From positions 1 through 53,524 of the forward strand of contig URMH01000018.1 in assembly GCA_900549015.1 (NCBI GenBank): 53,524 bases of DNA, in the 5' to 3' direction. The first letter of the stretch is position 1; each line of letters opens with the position of its first letter. The translations under genes were made by a program, and so were the position numbers. This DNA is from an uncultured Blautia sp. (GTDB lineage Bacteria > Bacillota > Clostridia > Lachnospirales > Lachnospiraceae). The notes under the pieces are model-generated. The model worked only from the letters and a program-made list of their open reading frames with translations, did no database searches and had not been told where the DNA came from. Shown here piece by piece: positions 51,495-53,524 of the stretch.

Positions 51495-51938
51495 ATGTGG
51501 AATGACATCAGAGATGAAAAAACACTGGAAGAATTTATGGAAAGTATGGATTTTTTCCATGACAGTTGTATGAAAGAAATGAAATATGTAAGCGGTGCAT
51601 ATGTTGAGGAAGATTTGGGGATGTATCCTGTGAATGACAGGAGAATTTTAAACGTTATCATACAGCGTCAGTATGAAGAAAATTCTATGATTGAAATGGA
51701 GTTTTCCGGAATGAAATATTTGCAGCTAAAACCTGTAGTGGAAGAGTGGACAGGGGAAATCCACGATGCCACTATGATTTTAAAAGAAGACCGTGTATAT
51801 TGGTGTGACTGCTGGGGTTTTACAGAGGAGACAATAAAAGAATATACGGGAACTGTAATCTGTGCAGAAAAAGTCAGATGGCGGTCTGTAGAAGGACATA
51901 TGGGAAATGAGGAGTTTTTCCGGTCGGTTGTTTCGTGA
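51495..51938 (+). CDS. Second copy of the Rhs-tip immunity family
   Basis: 147 residues from ATG 51495 (RBS GGAGGAATA); a 51474 start overlaps the previous stop region. It matches the 42145 protein along its length: MWNDI, FHDSCMKEMKYVSGAYV, RILNVIIQRQYE, DATMILKEDRVYWCDCWG and the end ICAEKVRWR. The two are clearly homologous yet diverged, as expected if each protects against a different tip variant. Confidence 0.8.
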   Translation: MWNDIRDEKTLEEFMESMDFFHDSCMKEMKYVSGAYVEEDLGMYPVNDRRILNVIIQRQYEENSMIEMEFSGMKYLQLKPVVEEWTGEIHDATMILKEDRVYWCDCWGFTEETIKEYTGTVICAEKVRWRSVEGHMGNEEFFRSVVS

Positions 51939-52288
51939 TAGATAAATCTATGTCAAAAGCCGAAGCAGTTGTTTCCAAAATGGAAACAACTGCGGCAGAT
52001 GGTAAGCGATACAATACAAACTATTATAATCTGGACGCTATTATTGCTGTCGTATACTGTATTCATTCTAAAAAGGCTACGATAAATCACGGATATTTAC
52101 ACTCAGTGCAGTGTTTCGATGTAGTGCTGCCTTTTCTTCAAACAGAGACGATGTTGGAAAAAGCTGCTTTTGATGTAATCCGTCAGGCATCAGAGGAGAA
52201 TGTGATTTACACAGAAGAAATTAGAAGAAATAATTTTAAAATATATGTTGCAAAACCCGTCCGTACAAGTGCTATAATGTACGTATAA
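51935..52288 (+). pseudogene. RhuM-family remnant
   Basis: Residues about 11-48 (VVSKMETTAADGKRYNTNYY then NLDAIIAVVYCIHSKKAT) match the middle of RhuM proteins, found near phage and mobile elements. The N-terminus is lost and the downstream part is not recognisable RhuM, so it is a fragment. A perfect 12-bp inverted repeat (GCAGTTGTTTCC/GGAAACAACTGC, 51965-51993) lies in it. The frame opens at a GTG overlapping the immunity stop. Confidence 0.6.
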
Positions 52289-52292
52289 GTAC
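52262..52292 (+). promoter_or_regulatory. -10 region and AraR-like operator candidate
   Basis: TATAAT at 52273-52278 is flanked by CGTACAAGT (52262-52270) and GTACGTATAAGTAC (52279-52292). GTACAAGT halves resemble AraR-type GntR operators (known core TTGTACGTACAA), and the next gene is AraD-like. The palindrome is imperfect. Confidence 0.4.
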
Positions 52293-52317
52293 AGGCTTGA
52301 AAGGAGAAGGAGAAAAT

Positions 52318-53010
52318 ATGCTTGAGAAATTAAAAGAAGAGGTTTACAGGGCAAATATGGATTTACCAAAATACGGCCTTGTTACATTTACATGGGGAAA
52401 TGTAAGTGGAATTGACAGAGAAAGCGGACTTTTTGTAATTAAGCCAAGCGGAGTGGATTATGATAAGCTGACACCGGAAGATATGGTTGTAGTAGATTTG
52501 GAGGGAAATCGTGTGGAAGGAAAATATAATCCTTCTTCTGATACGCCTACACATGTAGAACTGTATAAAGCTTTCCCGGAAATTGGAGGAATTGTACATA
52601 CGCATTCTTCCTGGGCAACAAGCTGGGCGCAGGCAGGGCGCTCTATTCCATGTTATGGAACGACACATGCGGATTACATTTACGGAGAAGTTCCATGTGT
52701 ACGTAATCTCACAAAGGAAGAGATTGATGAGGCATATGAAAAAAATACAGGAGTTCTCATCGCAGAGTATTTTAAAGATAAAGATTATAATGCAGTTCCT
52801 GCAGTTCTCTGTAAAAACCACGGACCGTTTACCTGGGGAAAAGACGCGCACGAGGCAGTACATAATGCAGTTGTGTTGGAAGAGGTTGCAAAGATGGCAT
52901 CCCGTTGTGAAATGATCAATCCTGATGTAAAGCCGGCTCCACAGGAGCTTCAGGATAAGCACTATTACAGAAAACATGGTGCAAACGCATATTACGGACA
53001 GGCGCTATAG
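52318..53010 (+). CDS. araD: L-ribulose-5-phosphate 4-epimerase/class II aldolase (AraD-like)
   Basis: 230 residues, RBS GGAGAAGGAG. TWGNVSGIDRESGLFVIKPS and GGIVHTHSSWATSWAQAGRS hold the family motifs; H94, H96 and H168 (LCKNHGPFTWG) are the zinc ligands. AraD interconverts L-ribulose-5-P and D-xylulose-5-P; some relatives are ribulose-phosphate aldolases. An AraR-like site upstream supports AraD. It is followed 15 nt later by a Gfo/Idh gene. Confidence 0.9.
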   Translation: MLEKLKEEVYRANMDLPKYGLVTFTWGNVSGIDRESGLFVIKPSGVDYDKLTPEDMVVVDLEGNRVEGKYNPSSDTPTHVELYKAFPEIGGIVHTHSSWATSWAQAGRSIPCYGTTHADYIYGEVPCVRNLTKEEIDEAYEKNTGVLIAEYFKDKDYNAVPAVLCKNHGPFTWGKDAHEAVHNAVVLEEVAKMASRCEMINPDVKPAPQELQDKHYYRKHGANAYYGQAL

Positions 53011-53025
53011 GGAGGAGGAAGATAT

Positions 53026-53433
53026 ATGGAAGAAATCAGGCTTGGGACAATTGGTTCCGGCGTAATTGTGCATTCCATATTAGATGTAGTGGAGCAGACA
53101 GAAGGAATCCGATGCGCTGCTGTTTATTCAAGAACAGAGGAAAAAGGAAGAGCTCTGGCAGACACTTATGGCGTCAAAAAAGTTTATACAGATATGGACG
53201 AGTTCCTTCAGGATGAGGAAACAAATTTTATTTATATTGCAACGCCCAATCTTCTGCATTATGAACAGGTAAAAAGAGCTTTAATAGCCGGAAAAAATGT
53301 AATCTGCGAAAAACCGTTCTGCACAAAAGCTTCTCAGGCAAGAGAGCTTATAGAACTGGCAGAGGAGAAAGGCCTGATTCTTGTAGATGCAGTTCCACCT
53401 GCATTTCTTCCAAATATGGAAATTTTAACACGC
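53026..53433 (+). CDS. Gfo/Idh/MocA oxidoreductase, interrupted
   Basis: The first about 135 residues are normal for the family: RLGTIGSGVIVHSILDVVEQ, NFIYIATPNLLHYEQVKRAL and NVICEKPFCTKASQARELI. After NMEILTR the frame enters a hairpin of a probable mobile element and loses homology, although it stays open to the window end. A complete protein would have about 320 residues. The rest may continue beyond the element outside this window. Confidence 0.8.
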
Positions 53434-53524
53434 CGTGAGCAATTCATCCCCCACTTCTATAAGTGGTGGGATGAATTGCGATTAACACGGCGTTTTCTTG
53501 ACTTTAGAATCTTGCTGTATTACA
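53430..53524 (+). mobile_element. End of an IS200/IS605-like element
   Basis: A long hairpin: inner arms GCAATTCATCCCCCACTT (53439-53456) and AAGTGGTGGGATGAATTGC (53461-53479), closed by outer arms ACGCCGTG (53430-53437) and CACGGCGT (53486-53493). Such subterminal hairpins mark IS200/IS605 ends. The minus strand beyond it has a short open frame ending at TAA near 53481, perhaps the end of tnpB. The element continues past the window. Confidence 0.6.

Overview
The window looks like chromosomal DNA of a spore-forming gut Firmicute, most likely family Lachnospiraceae. Sporulation genes (spoIID, spoIIQ, spoVT), ECF riboflavin uptake under an FMN riboswitch, CUT1 sugar transporters without local ATPases, strong GGAGG ribosome sites, Gram-positive -35/-10 promoters and moderate-to-low GC all fit. 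The genus is not claimed.

Layout. 1-1772: a tRNA-Gly 3' end with an odd tRNA-derived repeat, the FMN riboswitch and ribU, then a tRNA-Arg/His/Gln/Lys cluster. 1898-4533: a small unknown gene, spoIID behind a sigma-E-like promoter, a degenerate spoIIQ, and a GIY-YIG protein. 4578-12794: an AT-rich carbohydrate locus with a YesM/YesN-type two-component system, an ABC sugar importer and two GH43-like glycosidases, probably for arabino/xylo-oligosaccharides. 12848-20628: a beta-galactoside locus with a LacI regulator, three matching operators, a MalEFG-type importer, a TraX-like membrane protein and a GH42 beta-galactosidase.

20606-27574 (minus strand): a six-gene operon (solute-binding protein, OppB, OppC, OppD, OppF, MATE exporter) behind a cobalamin riboswitch with its own terminator. 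This points to uptake of a cobalt, nickel or corrinoid-related ligand rather than ordinary peptides. 27636-35120 is mostly housekeeping: hemolysin III, SpoVT, a VanY-like peptidase, nicotinate phosphoribosyltransferase, a tRNA-Gln, an MNT/HEPN pair whose HEPN half is truncated, an AllA-like protein, an rRNA/tRNA methyltransferase, an acyl-ACP thioesterase and a Gfo/Idh/MocA oxidoreductase.

35148-52288: a polymorphic-toxin island. An XRE regulator precedes a 2148-residue Rhs/YD-repeat protein with a variable tip and a probable immunity gene. Downstream lie a mobile-element scrap fused to an orphan Rhs core and tip, then a row of unknown genes: four related membrane proteins built from two exchangeable modules, a leucine-rich-repeat protein, small immunity-like proteins, a HExxH protein, and a second copy of the first immunity family. 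A RhuM remnant closes the island. 52318-end: an AraD-type epimerase/aldolase and an oxidoreductase cut by an IS200/IS605-like hairpin end.

The most promising undescribed system is the two-module membrane protein family at 43664-51474, where one gene fuses modules that are separate neighbouring genes upstream. The cobalamin-riboswitch Opp-like/MATE operon is the second.
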